Assembly (NCBI RefSeq): GCF_024808665.1 | Contig: NZ_JANUBZ010000009.1 | Location: 62,001-126,000, forward strand | Origin: Mucilaginibacter empetricola | GTDB lineage: Bacteria; Bacteroidota; Bacteroidia; Sphingobacteriales; Sphingobacteriaceae | Length of the DNA: 64,000 nucleotides | Direction: 5' to 3' | Part shown: positions 1-9,386 of the stretch, one piece after another | Position numbering within the stretch: position 1 is the stretch's first letter | Layout: every line of letters begins with the position of its first letter | The notes under the pieces: generated by a model | Database searches by the model: none | What the model saw: the letters and a program-made list of their open reading frames with translations, nothing else | Told to the model about the DNA's origin: nothing | Translations under genes and position numbers: made by a program

Positions 1-369
1 TTGATACGCTATAGTGTATACGCGCGAATTCCAGCCGTCTACTAAAGCATAGCTCTGGTTATTGATATTTCCCCTGAACGGGTCAGGAGACATATAGTAA
101 CCCGCATAGCAGTCTGAATTTAAATTTTGCATCAGCTGATAATCCCCGTTCACACCAAATATACCTTGCTGTATACCAGGGTAATACAAGCCGACATTAT
201 TGAAATCGGGTTCCAATTCAGCATTCGTTATTCCTGTGTTGTCAGTATTATAGGAGTCGAACTTTTTGGTACATCCATTCAATAGAATGAAGCACGCGCC
301 AACCAGGATACATTTACTTAAAGTATTAATCCCAATTAATTTATCTTTTAAAAAAGTTATATTTTTCAT
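1..369 (-). CDS. SusD/RagB-like outer-membrane lipoprotein, N-terminal part (runs off the window)
   Basis: The reading frame starts at an ATG at 369 on the minus strand and stays open to the window edge, giving about 123 residues. A basic N-terminus and hydrophobic stretch lead into a lipobox, FILLNGC, with the lipidated Cys near residue 31. The mature start (CTKKFDSYNTDN) and the later GLYYPGIQQG segment resemble SusD-family glycan-binding lipoproteins. It lies 28 bp downstream of a susC-like gene on the same strand, the standard SusC-SusD order. SusD proteins cap the SusC pore on the cell surface and bind the nutrient. The substrate cannot be inferred because the rest of the locus lies outside the window. 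The family call rests on context plus the N-terminus. Confidence 0.8.
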   Translation of the reverse strand, partial: MKNITFLKDKLIGINTLSKCILVGACFILLNGCTKKFDSYNTDNTGITNAELEPDFNNVGLYYPGIQQGIFGVNGDYQLMQNLNSDCYAGYYMSPDPFRGNINNQSYALVDGWNSRVYTIAYQ

Positions 370-397
370 CACTAATTATTTTAAGATTAACTATTTA

Positions 398-3300
398 TTA
401 AAATGAAACATTTAGTTGTGCTCCAATTCTACGGGTGGTAGGTTGATTAAATACATCTACACCAGAAAGGCCATTACCTGTTGACATAGTAACTTCAGGA
501 TCATAAGGTGCTTTTTTGTAGAAGTACAACAGGTTGTTTCCAATCACAGATAACCTAAGTGTTTTTATAAAACTATTTGTAATAGGGAAATTGTATCCCA
601 ATGAAGCCTGGCGTAAACGTACAACTGTTGCACTGTACATATAAGCTTCAGCAATTCCCGAACGGCCACCAATAGTTGAATACCATGTGTAAGCATCCAC
701 CTTTGTTACCGTTTTTCCGCTTGGGTCAACAGCGTTAACAGTTACGCCTCCTGCATCGCGCGCTTGCCCGGTAACAAGTGATGTGCCGTAGCTATCCATC
801 AGCATTTGGGTCATTGACATTACCTGGCCTCCAAACTTTCCGTCAACTAAGAACCCCAATGAGAATTTTTTATAGTTAAAGCTGTTGTTCCATCCCATTT
901 GGAATTTTGGGTTCGGGTTACCTAATTTAACAAAAGTGCCATTATTGATAGGTGCACCACTTGAGTTTACCATGATTTGACCTGCAGCGTTTCTTTCAAA
1001 CTTAACGCCGTAGGTGTCACCGTAGGAACCTCCTACAGCTAATGCAGACTCATAGGCATTAGGGCCGCTTCCAGTTAAGATAACAGGAAATGTAGGGGCG
1101 GCGGGATTAAGCTCAATAACCTTATTTTTATTGCTGGAGTAATTTAAGGATGTATTCCATCCGAAATCATTAGTTTTCAATATATCATAACCCAGGGTCA
1201 ACTCCACTCCCTCATTCTGGATATTTCCTGCATTCAAATAACCGGTGGTGTAGATACTGGAAGAAGAAGGTGTATATTGAATAAATTGGTTGTAACTGTT
1301 GGATTCATAATAAGTGAAACCAATGTTAAACCTGTTGTTAAATAATTTCAAGTCAGCACCTACTTCCTTTGATTTAGTATCTGTAGGCTTCAAATTATCG
1401 GGTACCTCTATTTGATTGAAGTTAACAGCACCGCCTCCTGCTAAATAATTGATCGGGGTGGTGAGATATGGAGGAATTGCTGTAGCAACCTCTGCATAGG
1501 AACCGCGTATTTTAGCATAACTAATAAAATCAGGAAGTTTAAACATATCGCTTACGATAAATGATAAACCAACTGATGGATAAGAGTAAGAAAAATCAGT
1601 GGTATAAGCCAGTGTAGATGCCCAGTCATTTCTTTCAGTAACGGTAAGATATGCCCAGCCTTTATAAGAGAAGTTTACACTGCCAAATATAGATTGAACC
1701 TGGTTATGGTTTGAAGGTAAAGTAGCTGCGTTGGTGCTGGTTGATGTTAATACATTTTGCTGGATAAATACGTTTGGAATGGCAAGACCTAAACCGGGAT
1801 TAAGTTTTGTTCCTATTGTATTATCGTTAGTTATACTTGCGCCTACCAAACCGTCTATCTTAAAGTTTGATTTCATAGGTACTTTAAAATTAGCCAGGAA
1901 ATCGCCGTAGGTTTGAGTAAGTGTTTGATCAGTGCGGGTATACTGCCCATTGGCCACGCTTAATACAGTGTTGGTACCTGCATACAAATCCTGTTCCCAT
2001 GTATCCGCTACACGGTCAACATTACCACGTACCTGGATATTAAGCCAATCGGCTACATCATATTTTACACTCGCATTGATTAATGCGCGGTTACGGGTTG
2101 AATAGTTTGGATTTTTGTAAAGTATCCACCATGGGTTTTGTTGAATATCTTCATTAGCCACCCAGTTTTGGGTTAGTAATCCGTTACGTGCCGGTTGTGG
2201 TACGCCGTAATTGTTTTTATATGGAGTGATATCAACACCTACCGGGAACAAATACAGACCTGGCAGGGTATTAAAATAAAATCCCTCACCCGGCGTATTA
2301 TTTATTTTTTGGTTGATGTAATTGGTATTTACATCAACTGTTAATTTATTATTCAGGAAATGTGCTGTTTCCCTGAAAGTGAAATTATTACGTTCCAGAT
2401 CATTGGTAGGCTGTACACCATTGGCGGTTGTGTTGGCATAAGAAAAATAGGTTTGAGCCAGTTCTGTTCCCGAAGAAAAATTAATCGCATTGGTTAAATT
2501 ATTTCCGTGTACAAAAAATTGACTCAAATTATCAGCCGTTGCAGGGGTTGATAGCTTCGCTCCCCAGCTTTGGTTTCCGTTTGGTGTTTCACCATATTCA
2601 TTCTGAAATTTAGGTTTGTAAGAAATACCATCATTGGTATAAGAAGAAGAAAAATTAATTTCTGCTTTTCCTGCTTTTCCTTTTTTGGTGGTTACTAATA
2701 TAACTCCATTTGCAGCCTGGCTACCATAAAGAGCGGCAGCAGCAGCACCTTCCAGTACTGTAATGCTTTCAATATCATCCGGATTTAAGTTAGAGATACC
2801 GTCACCGCCATCCGGTGATCCACCATAAGTGCCATTTGGCTGTGCGTTTGAGTTAGAAGTATTGGTGATTGGCACACCATCAATTACATACAATGGCTGG
2901 TTGCCTTGTAGTGTGTTTTTGCTACCACGCAGTATCACTTTAACTGAACCACCAACGCCCGATGAACTTGGCGAAATGTCAACTCCAGCAACTTTACCGT
3001 TTAACGAGTTCATTAAATTGTCGCTTTTAACTGCGTTAAGTTCACTGCCGCCAACAACTTGGTTTCCGTAAGTAAGTGATTTTTCGGATCTTTTAACACC
3101 CAAAGCCGTTACCACAACTTCGGTAAGCGACTTTGCATCAGTTGCAAGCACAATGTTTAATGCAGTAGCGCTGGTTACAGTAACTTCTGTTTCAGTAAAA
3201 CCTACATACGAAAACACCAAAACATCGCCAGCATTGGCCTGGATAGTAAAATTACCATTTGCATCCGATTGTGTTCCGTTTTTTGTTCCCTTTACAGAAA

Positions 3301-3493
3301 TGGTGACACCAACTAAAGGCACGCCACCGGCATCTTTCACAGTACCTTTAATGGTTGTTATTGCTTTTATGGCCTGAATGGAATAGCCTTTGCTTATGCT
3401 GCGGCTATTTATACCATTGTATACAATTGGGTTTGCATTTGCTCCCATTGCCATATATGGTATTATTAAAGTGAGTAGTAAAGATTTTTTCAT
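398..3493 (-). CDS. SusC/RagA-family TonB-linked outer-membrane transporter
   Basis: This 1031-residue protein is full length for the SusC family. It has a signal peptide (about 1-20) and a carboxypeptidase-regulatory-like beta domain (about 47-118, starting IKGTVKDAGGVPLVGV). A TonB-box-like EVVVTALG near 125 precedes a plug domain (about 130-265, with LYVIDGVPI), and a long barrel ends in a terminal aromatic residue (LNVSF). The family imports oligosaccharides or other large nutrients across the outer membrane using TonB energy, together with a SusD lipoprotein, which follows here at 369. The upstream region is a long AT-rich gap with no regulator gene beside it, so the inducer and substrate remain unknown. 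The start is followed by a good signal peptide and is preceded by an A-rich tract. Confidence 0.95.
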   Translation of the reverse strand: MKKSLLLTLIIPYMAMGANANPIVYNGINSRSISKGYSIQAIKAITTIKGTVKDAGGVPLVGVTISVKGTKNGTQSDANGNFTIQANAGDVLVFSYVGFTETEVTVTSATALNIVLATDAKSLTEVVVTALGVKRSEKSLTYGNQVVGGSELNAVKSDNLMNSLNGKVAGVDISPSSSGVGGSVKVILRGSKNTLQGNQPLYVIDGVPITNTSNSNAQPNGTYGGSPDGGDGISNLNPDDIESITVLEGAAAAALYGSQAANGVILVTTKKGKAGKAEINFSSSYTNDGISYKPKFQNEYGETPNGNQSWGAKLSTPATADNLSQFFVHGNNLTNAINFSSGTELAQTYFSYANTTANGVQPTNDLERNNFTFRETAHFLNNKLTVDVNTNYINQKINNTPGEGFYFNTLPGLYLFPVGVDITPYKNNYGVPQPARNGLLTQNWVANEDIQQNPWWILYKNPNYSTRNRALINASVKYDVADWLNIQVRGNVDRVADTWEQDLYAGTNTVLSVANGQYTRTDQTLTQTYGDFLANFKVPMKSNFKIDGLVGASITNDNTIGTKLNPGLGLAIPNVFIQQNVLTSTSTNAATLPSNHNQVQSIFGSVNFSYKGWAYLTVTERNDWASTLAYTTDFSYSYPSVGLSFIVSDMFKLPDFISYAKIRGSYAEVATAIPPYLTTPINYLAGGGAVNFNQIEVPDNLKPTDTKSKEVGADLKLFNNRFNIGFTYYESNSYNQFIQYTPSSSSIYTTGYLNAGNIQNEGVELTLGYDILKTNDFGWNTSLNYSSNKNKVIELNPAAPTFPVILTGSGPNAYESALAVGGSYGDTYGVKFERNAAGQIMVNSSGAPINNGTFVKLGNPNPKFQMGWNNSFNYKKFSLGFLVDGKFGGQVMSMTQMLMDSYGTSLVTGQARDAGGVTVNAVDPSGKTVTKVDAYTWYSTIGGRSGIAEAYMYSATVVRLRQASLGYNFPITNSFIKTLRLSVIGNNLLYFYKKAPYDPEVTMSTGNGLSGVDVFNQPTTRRIGAQLNVSF

Positions 3494-3789
3494 TTTTTGT
3501 TTTTGTTTAGTTTGTTAATTAAGTGTTTGCTGAAATTTTTATTTTGATTTATCCATACTCAATTGTTTTTATTGTTTGATATTCTATTTATTATTAATAA
3601 TATAAAACCTTATTTTAATAAGTAATTAAACATAACTCTCCCACCCCACCTTTTTTGGTGATTTCAATACCCGCATATTCCATTAATTCCCCTTTTTAAT
3701 CCTGTTTGAAGTTTAAATATTAAATCATTTTCTGGCAAAACATTACAGGATTCAGCTATATTGATATCAAATCAACACATATAAACAAT

Positions 3790-3818
3790 ATGGTCCCGAG
3801 GGGTTGACCATTTTTTTT
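3790..3818 (+). terminator. Small hairpin followed by a T-run (weak terminator candidate)
   Basis: ATGGTC and GACCAT form a 6-bp stem, with an internal CC/GG pairing around a CGAG loop. Eight T residues follow directly. It reads as a terminator on the plus strand, but no plus-strand gene precedes it. It could therefore end a leader or small RNA, or be chance in AT-rich DNA. Confidence 0.3.
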
Positions 3819-4221
3819 AAATTATCACTAAGTATGAATTTTTCAATATAAAATGGGTTTAATTGTAAATTTAATATCGTATTGTAGGGATTTTTGTTTA
3901 ATTAATTAAATTAATGAGCCATAAATAAACTCTGATTCTTTTTAAAAAATTTTAATAAGAATTCGCAGAGCCAAAAAAAATTATAAACTTAAACTCATTT
4001 ATAAATTCAATGTGTTGAAATAAGAAAGTATATTTTGCATTTATTAAGCAATTATGAATGTTTAATAAAACGGTTTAATTAAGCATTCACAGTTATCAGT
4101 AGTATCTATATAATTTATCTATAGATTAATAATAAGTGTATTTATTGTTATTTTTACATTATTATATGCCTAAGGTTGAAAAAAATAAAATAAAATTTAT
4201 CAATCCAGCTATATTTATTTA

Positions 4222-4235
4222 CGTAAACGTTTACG
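4222..4235. promoter_or_regulatory. LacI-family-like operator palindrome
   Basis: CGTAAACGTTTACG is a perfect 14-bp palindrome centred on CG. This is the typical form of LacI/GalR-family and catabolite-control operators (compare the family pattern with central ACGT). It stands out from the AT-rich surroundings. It lies about 730 bp upstream of the susC start, so it may control the Sus-like locus from a distance or an unseen transcript. No LacI-type gene is in the window. Confidence 0.45.
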
Positions 4236-4681
4236 GAAATAAAACACTTCTATTTTTGCACTTTTATTATTTCTCCTTATAGTATCTTAATTATTAGAAT
4301 TTCTTGCTAATTATTCGTAAATATTTAATAAGTATCCCGGGATATCTTTCAGCTAAATCTCAAACTATCTCACCACCAAATATTCCCTATCAGAGATAAC
4401 TTTAATAAAGTGTATTGTATTGATTTGCAATTAATTAATAATATATGGCATTGTCGCCATGAAATTGAGTTAGTTTTTTTAAAAGGAAAATGGAATGCAA
4501 TTTATAGGATATTGCATCAGTCATTTTTCAGCAGGAGATATTGCTTTGGCTGGCACGAATCTGCCGCATTATTGGCAATTTGATAACAGGGCTTAATTGA
4601 GAAAATTATTTATGCTGAAGGGGGCAGAAAAATTATCCTGTTAGTTGAAGTATCGATTTCTGGTATATCCAGAAAAAGCCA

Positions 4682-4725
4682 AGAGATAAAGTATTAGCTG
4701 CTACTGCAGCCGATACTTTATCTCT
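4682..4725 (-). terminator. Long hairpin terminator of the M1 peptidase gene
   Basis: AGAGATAAAGTAT (4682-4694) pairs perfectly with ATACTTTATCTCT (4713-4725). An inner GCTGC/GCAGC stem (4697-4701 with 4706-4710) extends it. The hairpin begins about 20 bp after the stop codon of the minus-strand M1 gene. On that strand it is followed by TTGGCTTTTTC, a short T-rich tail. Confidence 0.8.
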
Positions 4726-4744
4726 GATAGCTTATATTATAATT

Positions 4745-7348
4745 CTATTTAAAAATGTCATTTGATAAACCAGTGTTTACCGTTGTGCTCTTTATTTTAA
4801 ATTCAATTGGCTGCCCCACTACCGTAGTTTTTTCAGAAAACGGTATTTTAATTCCGGTTTGGATATCGCGATAATCGCTCCATTCCATTTGTGTGCTTCC
4901 GGTAACATCAGTAAATTGTTTTAATTTAAAACCGGTTTTTTGGTCGTAAAAGTAATTTACTTTCGTGCCGTCGGGATTAGTCACTTTAACCAGATAAGCA
5001 AGATTTCCATTAATAACTTTCAGCGAAGGGTCAAGCTCCAGCGTGTAACCAGTCTTATTGAAATCAAGTTCAGGGAAAAGCTTGTAACGAGCTCTAACTG
5101 CACCTTTTTCTTTAGCTACATCAACCTGTTTTCTCATCTGTACAACCTTTAAACTGTCACCATTAATGATAATATGGGTAACGTTTAAATTATTATAAGA
5201 TGGAACCGTAACATCCTGATAAAACTCATCAGGTGTTTTGTATTTGTTTTCTCTTATTACAGCCAAGCCTTGTACCGTACCTTCTGCCGAAACAGTAAGA
5301 TCTTTTACATCTTTTAATCTTTCTTCTCCGCCAACAGCATCAAGGTATTTTTTTACAATGCCAGCTGCAGTAATATCCTTAGGTATGCTTACCCCGCTAA
5401 ATGAATTATTTTCCGGATTAATATCTGGTAAAACATGATCAGGGTCAATAGTTGCATATTCGATTTTTGAAGTCGATTTGTAAGCAAATGTCCAGGTATC
5501 GCCACGTTGCCAAATTTCTGCAGGCAGATTAACGGTACTTGTTTTGCCGTTTTCCTCTTTAATGGCGATGGTAACCGGCATAGCCATTTGTTCCAAATTC
5601 TGAATCGTTATCAATGCTCCTTTTGAAGGATCACCGTCTTGGTAATCTATTGCTTTAACAGATTGGTCAAGTTTCCAGGTATTAAAAAACCACTCATTCC
5701 AAAACCAGCTCAAGTCTTCGCCGGCAGCGTTATCAATGGTATGGAAAAAGTCCCAAGGAGTTGGGTGTTTAAAGGCCCAGCGTTTTATATAAGTTTGAAA
5801 AGCATAATCGAAGCGTTTTTCGCCTAACACTTGCTCGCGCAATATGGTTAGACCCAAAGCCGGTTTTTCATATGCTGCATAACCCAGATAATCGGGCTGA
5901 ATAACGTCTGGCGTATTCATAATCGCGTCAGCATCTGGTGAAAACATATTACCCGCTCCCATGTGCTGATCCTGTGGCTCAAAATATTCACCTTTGTTAA
6001 ATACTTTGGTATCAACCTTATTAATAAAGGTATTAAAGCCCTCATCCATCCAGGCATATTTACGCTCGTTTGAGCCTACAATCATCGGGAACCAATTGTG
6101 GCCAAACTCGTGGTTGGTAACTTCCCACAAAGCGCCCGCTTGGTTATCTGATCCGCAAAATACAATACCTGGATACTCCATGCCTCCTACTATACCAGAC
6201 ACATTTGTTGCAACCGGGTAAGTATATTCAAACCATTCGGTAGAGTAAAGCTCAATACAAGCCTTTACATATTCTGTTGAGCGGCTCCAGGCATTCATTC
6301 CTTTGCTTTCAACAGGGTAAACCGACTGAGCCAGCGCTTTTTTACCGCTTGGCAGGTTTATTCTGGCAGCATCCCACATAAATGCTTTTGAGGCTGCCCA
6401 TGAAACGTCGCGGGAGTTTTTACAAAAGAAATGCCAGGTAAGCGTTGGTTTTTGCGGATGCAAATCGGCGTTATTTAATTCAGCCGAATCTTTAATCATC
6501 ACCGTTTTGTCGCTGCCTTTTGCTACTGCAAGGCGGCTCAGAATTTTTGGTGTTAACACCTCTGATGGGTTAAGTAATTCGCCCGAGCCAACAACAACCA
6601 AATTGGATGGTGCAGTTACGGTATAATCGAAATTGCCATATTCCAGGTAAAACTCTGATGCACCCATGTAAGGGATAACGTTCCATCCGGTTACATCATC
6701 ATATACTTCCATGCGCGGGTACCATTGTGCAATTTCATAAATCCAACCGTCTTTAAAAAGTTTACGGCCCATTCTGTCAGTACCGTATTCCGGAACGTCA
6801 AAAGCATAGTCAATTTTTATCAGCAATTTGTTACCGCCCGATCTTAACGTATCGTTCAGTTTTATTTGCATACGGGTGTCTGTGATCAAATAATCAACCT
6901 TTTCTTCTTTTCCGTTTTTGATTACATAAACACCTTTAATTTCATCGCCATTGGTGAAGGTTTTGTTATTGAAACGTCCGCCGGTTACCGGGCTGGTTGC
7001 TTCGCCTCTTGAATCTTCTTTATAAATATTCTGATCAACCTGCAACCATAAAAATGCAAGCGGATCGGGGCTATTATTGGTATAGGTAATTTGTGTGGTA
7101 CCGCTAACGCGATGTTTTGCCGTATCCAGCGTTACATTAAGTTTGTAATCGGCATGATTTTGCCAGTACTTTACGCCCGGTGCGCCCGAAGCTGAGCGAT
7201 ATTCATTTCCCTTGGCAGGATAAAACAATGGCGTAAAGACCTTGTGTTGGTCATATTTCGCCGCGGGCGTCTGGTCTGTATTTTGTGCATATACGCTATG
7301 CACAGCAATACATAATAATAAAGCCAGTAGACTTCTGTAGAATTTCAT
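4745..7348 (-). CDS. Secreted M1-family metallopeptidase with C-terminal LolA-like domain
   Basis: This is a zinc metallopeptidase of the gluzincin M1 family. The start at 7348 gives a clean signal peptide ending AVHSVYAQ. An in-frame ATG ten codons upstream (7378) would add a lysine-rich stretch and looks less likely. The catalytic motif HEFGH is at about 413-417 and the third zinc ligand Glu is in DEGF at about 436, the classical HExxH-x18-E spacing. A GGMEY segment before it stands in for the GxMEN exopeptidase motif. The last ~230 residues (from about [16 protein letters not shown]) resemble LolA-type outer-membrane-lipoprotein-sorting domains seen on some Bacteroidota peptidases. It is probably periplasmic or surface-associated and active in peptide degradation. 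The gene stands alone and ends in a strong terminator. Confidence 0.9.
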   Translation of the reverse strand: MKFYRSLLALLLCIAVHSVYAQNTDQTPAAKYDQHKVFTPLFYPAKGNEYRSASGAPGVKYWQNHADYKLNVTLDTAKHRVSGTTQITYTNNSPDPLAFLWLQVDQNIYKEDSRGEATSPVTGGRFNNKTFTNGDEIKGVYVIKNGKEEKVDYLITDTRMQIKLNDTLRSGGNKLLIKIDYAFDVPEYGTDRMGRKLFKDGWIYEIAQWYPRMEVYDDVTGWNVIPYMGASEFYLEYGNFDYTVTAPSNLVVVGSGELLNPSEVLTPKILSRLAVAKGSDKTVMIKDSAELNNADLHPQKPTLTWHFFCKNSRDVSWAASKAFMWDAARINLPSGKKALAQSVYPVESKGMNAWSRSTEYVKACIELYSTEWFEYTYPVATNVSGIVGGMEYPGIVFCGSDNQAGALWEVTNHEFGHNWFPMIVGSNERKYAWMDEGFNTFINKVDTKVFNKGEYFEPQDQHMGAGNMFSPDADAIMNTPDVIQPDYLGYAAYEKPALGLTILREQVLGEKRFDYAFQTYIKRWAFKHPTPWDFFHTIDNAAGEDLSWFWNEWFFNTWKLDQSVKAIDYQDGDPSKGALITIQNLEQMAMPVTIAIKEENGKTSTVNLPAEIWQRGDTWTFAYKSTSKIEYATIDPDHVLPDINPENNSFSGVSIPKDITAAGIVKKYLDAVGGEERLKDVKDLTVSAEGTVQGLAVIRENKYKTPDEFYQDVTVPSYNNLNVTHIIINGDSLKVVQMRKQVDVAKEKGAVRARYKLFPELDFNKTGYTLELDPSLKVINGNLAYLVKVTNPDGTKVNYFYDQKTGFKLKQFTDVTGSTQMEWSDYRDIQTGIKIPFSEKTTVVGQPIEFKIKSTTVNTGLSNDIFK

Positions 7349-7535
7349 TTTTTTGATGATTTTGATTTTAAAAGGCAAGTTATATAAAATATTTACGTGT
7401 ATTTATATTAAAATAATATTGACTAATTACTTTAATTATACATATGACTGATGGTGCAACATTAATGTTACAGCTCTTTTTATAAACAAATTCTGGTGAA
7501 CTTTGTAAAACAGTTAATACGAATCAGATATAAAC

Positions 7536-7907
7536 ATGCAATTGTTTAAAACAGCTAAAATATATTTATGCTTTGCTGTATTGCTTTTGGTGGCAAAACC
7601 TTTTCTTGGTTTTAGCATGTTTAGTCGTATGCACCCCCCTGCTGAAGAAAATATATTTTTTAAGGTTTTTAATAAACGTAAGCAAGAGTACTCCGAAGAC
7701 AGTGTTAATGATTTTAATAGTGTCCTGAAAAAGCTCGCTGAGCCTGTTCAAGTGTTCTTCCTGCGTTTTTTATATTTTCTGAATATACTTTTCCCTGCTG
7801 TTTTTGCGGCCGGAATAGCTATAACTTCAGGTTTGTTAAACAAAATACGATCAGATCTCTCTGATGGTAAAGAAACCTGGCTGCTCAACAGCACGCTCCT
7901 TATTTGA
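7536..7907 (+). CDS. Small putative exported or membrane protein, unknown
   Basis: A 123-residue frame starts with a hydrophobic signal-like segment (KIYLCFAVLLLVAKPFLGF). It has a charged middle (KRKQEYSEDSVNDFN) and a second hydrophobic helix (about 73-100, FFLRFLYFLNILFPAVFAAG). I recognise no family. It lies 90 bp upstream of a TolC-RND-adaptor operon in the same direction, so it could be a small accessory or leader gene of that operon. The frame is modest in length and AT-rich, and it may not be coding. Confidence 0.4.
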   Translation: MQLFKTAKIYLCFAVLLLVAKPFLGFSMFSRMHPPAEENIFFKVFNKRKQEYSEDSVNDFNSVLKKLAEPVQVFFLRFLYFLNILFPAVFAAGIAITSGLLNKIRSDLSDGKETWLLNSTLLI

Positions 7908-7997
7908 TGATAGTTTATCAGCCATAAATATGTGGCTGATTGGTAAACAGCACCCGCTGTTTTATTAAACTATTTCATTCAATTAATTTTTTAGATC

Positions 7998-9380
7998 ATG
8001 TTAATTTTAAAAAGATGCCTGGGCGTCTTGCTATTGCTATTTGCGGCAATGGCCGGAGATGCACAGCAATCACCTATAACTTTAAAAACCTTATTAAATT
8101 CTGTAGACCACAAGGCGCCCACATTGCTAACGGATTCGGCTGCAATATTAATCCGCAAAGCCCAGGCTATGGAAACACGCAATAATTGGTTGCCCGACTT
8201 AACACTGAATTATCAGGCAGACATTGGCACCAGCAACAATACTACCGGCCCATATTTTGGCTTCGGTGTTATTCCATCCAGCTCTGGCGGTATTCATAAT
8301 ACAAATGTTACCACTGCCCTGTCTGATAATTTGGGTATTGCCGCTTTAAATTGGGAAGTATACAATTTTGGCAAATACGGCGCGCAAAATAAAGTAGCTA
8401 ATTCTGATATAACTGTTCAGCAAAATGAATATGCCCAATCAAAGTATGATCTCAGGGCCTATACCATTGGCAATTATCTTCAGTTACTGCGTTTGCAGGA
8501 TTTTATCAATATACAGCACCGTGATATTGAACGGACCGGGCAGATTTTGCGGTCTATAATGTCGCTTGCCAAAAGCGGCGTGCGGGCTGGCGTAGATACC
8601 AGCATTGCACAGGCTGAATTATCCAAAGCAAGATTGAATTATATCGAACTAAATAACCAGTTGAAACAGGTACAATTGCAGCTTTCGGCAGTAAGTGGTT
8701 TCCCTTATCAAACCATAGTGCCAGATAGTACAGTTGAAATGGCGCTGATTAATCAGCCATCTGTTTATCTGTTTCCGGCTGATACTACTAATCATCCGCT
8801 CATTAACTATTACCGTTCTGTTTACGAAAATAATTTGCAGCGGGAAAGCCTGGTTAAAAAACTTTATAACCCCAAAATATCATTCCTGGCCGCAGCCTGG
8901 GGTCGTGGATCGAGTGTCGATGCTACCGGGAATTATAACAGCCTCTCAACCGGACTTGATTTTCAACGAGGGAATTATTTAGTAGGCGTTGGTATCTCCT
9001 ATAATCTTTTTGATTTACGACGGATGCAATTAAAGGAACGTACGCAAAAGGCGAGTACCGATTACTCCTATAAAAAACTGCAGGAGCAACAACAATTATT
9101 GGCTGTCAGCGCCAGTCAGGCTGATATGGAAATGCAAACGGCAGTTGATCGTTTAAAAGAAATACCCCATCAGTTAAAAGCGGCAAATGATAGCTACCGG
9201 CAAAATCTGTCACTCTACAGAAACGGCTTATCAGACATTATTACCCTCGACGCCGCACTGAATATTCTTTACCGGGCAGAAACAGATTATATGCAGGCAA
9301 AATATGATTACGCTAGTGCATTGTTCCAGAAAGCAATTACCGAAAATCAGGTCAATGCTGTATTAACCTTATTAAAATAA
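7998..9380 (+). CDS. TolC-family outer-membrane efflux protein
   Basis: The 460-residue protein has a signal peptide (LKRCLGVLLLLFAAMAGDAQ) and two OEP-type repeats rich in coiled-coil helices. Examples are the segment from KARLNYIELNNQLKQVQLQL and the later LKEIPHQLKAANDSYRQNLSLYRNGL. TolC-family trimers form the outer-membrane duct of tripartite pumps. It is the first gene of an operon with an RND permease (6-bp gap) and a periplasmic adaptor, so it most likely serves that pump. In many such operons the adaptor comes first, but here the outer-membrane component leads. The length is usual for the family. Confidence 0.9.
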   Translation: MLILKRCLGVLLLLFAAMAGDAQQSPITLKTLLNSVDHKAPTLLTDSAAILIRKAQAMETRNNWLPDLTLNYQADIGTSNNTTGPYFGFGVIPSSSGGIHNTNVTTALSDNLGIAALNWEVYNFGKYGAQNKVANSDITVQQNEYAQSKYDLRAYTIGNYLQLLRLQDFINIQHRDIERTGQILRSIMSLAKSGVRAGVDTSIAQAELSKARLNYIELNNQLKQVQLQLSAVSGFPYQTIVPDSTVEMALINQPSVYLFPADTTNHPLINYYRSVYENNLQRESLVKKLYNPKISFLAAAWGRGSSVDATGNYNSLSTGLDFQRGNYLVGVGISYNLFDLRRMQLKERTQKASTDYSYKKLQEQQQLLAVSASQADMEMQTAVDRLKEIPHQLKAANDSYRQNLSLYRNGLSDIITLDAALNILYRAETDYMQAKYDYASALFQKAITENQVNAVLTLLK

Positions 9381-9386
9381 CCACCT

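Larger units (their letters stand above)
3494..4744. other. 1.25-kb AT-rich intergenic region upstream of susC
   Basis: I see no convincing ORF here. The stretch is very AT-rich and carries the susC promoter region. It also holds a small hairpin with a T-run near 3790, a perfect 14-bp LacI-type palindrome at 4222-4235, a short inverted repeat ATGGC/GCCAT at 4444-4459, and the terminator of the M1 peptidase gene at its far end. Its length suggests regulatory content or a decayed gene. I recognise no structured RNA. Confidence 0.6.

Noticed and set aside
2829..3071. Open frames antisense to susC and to other long genes
   Set aside because: They are shadows of strongly coding genes with no ribosome sites or protein features of their own.
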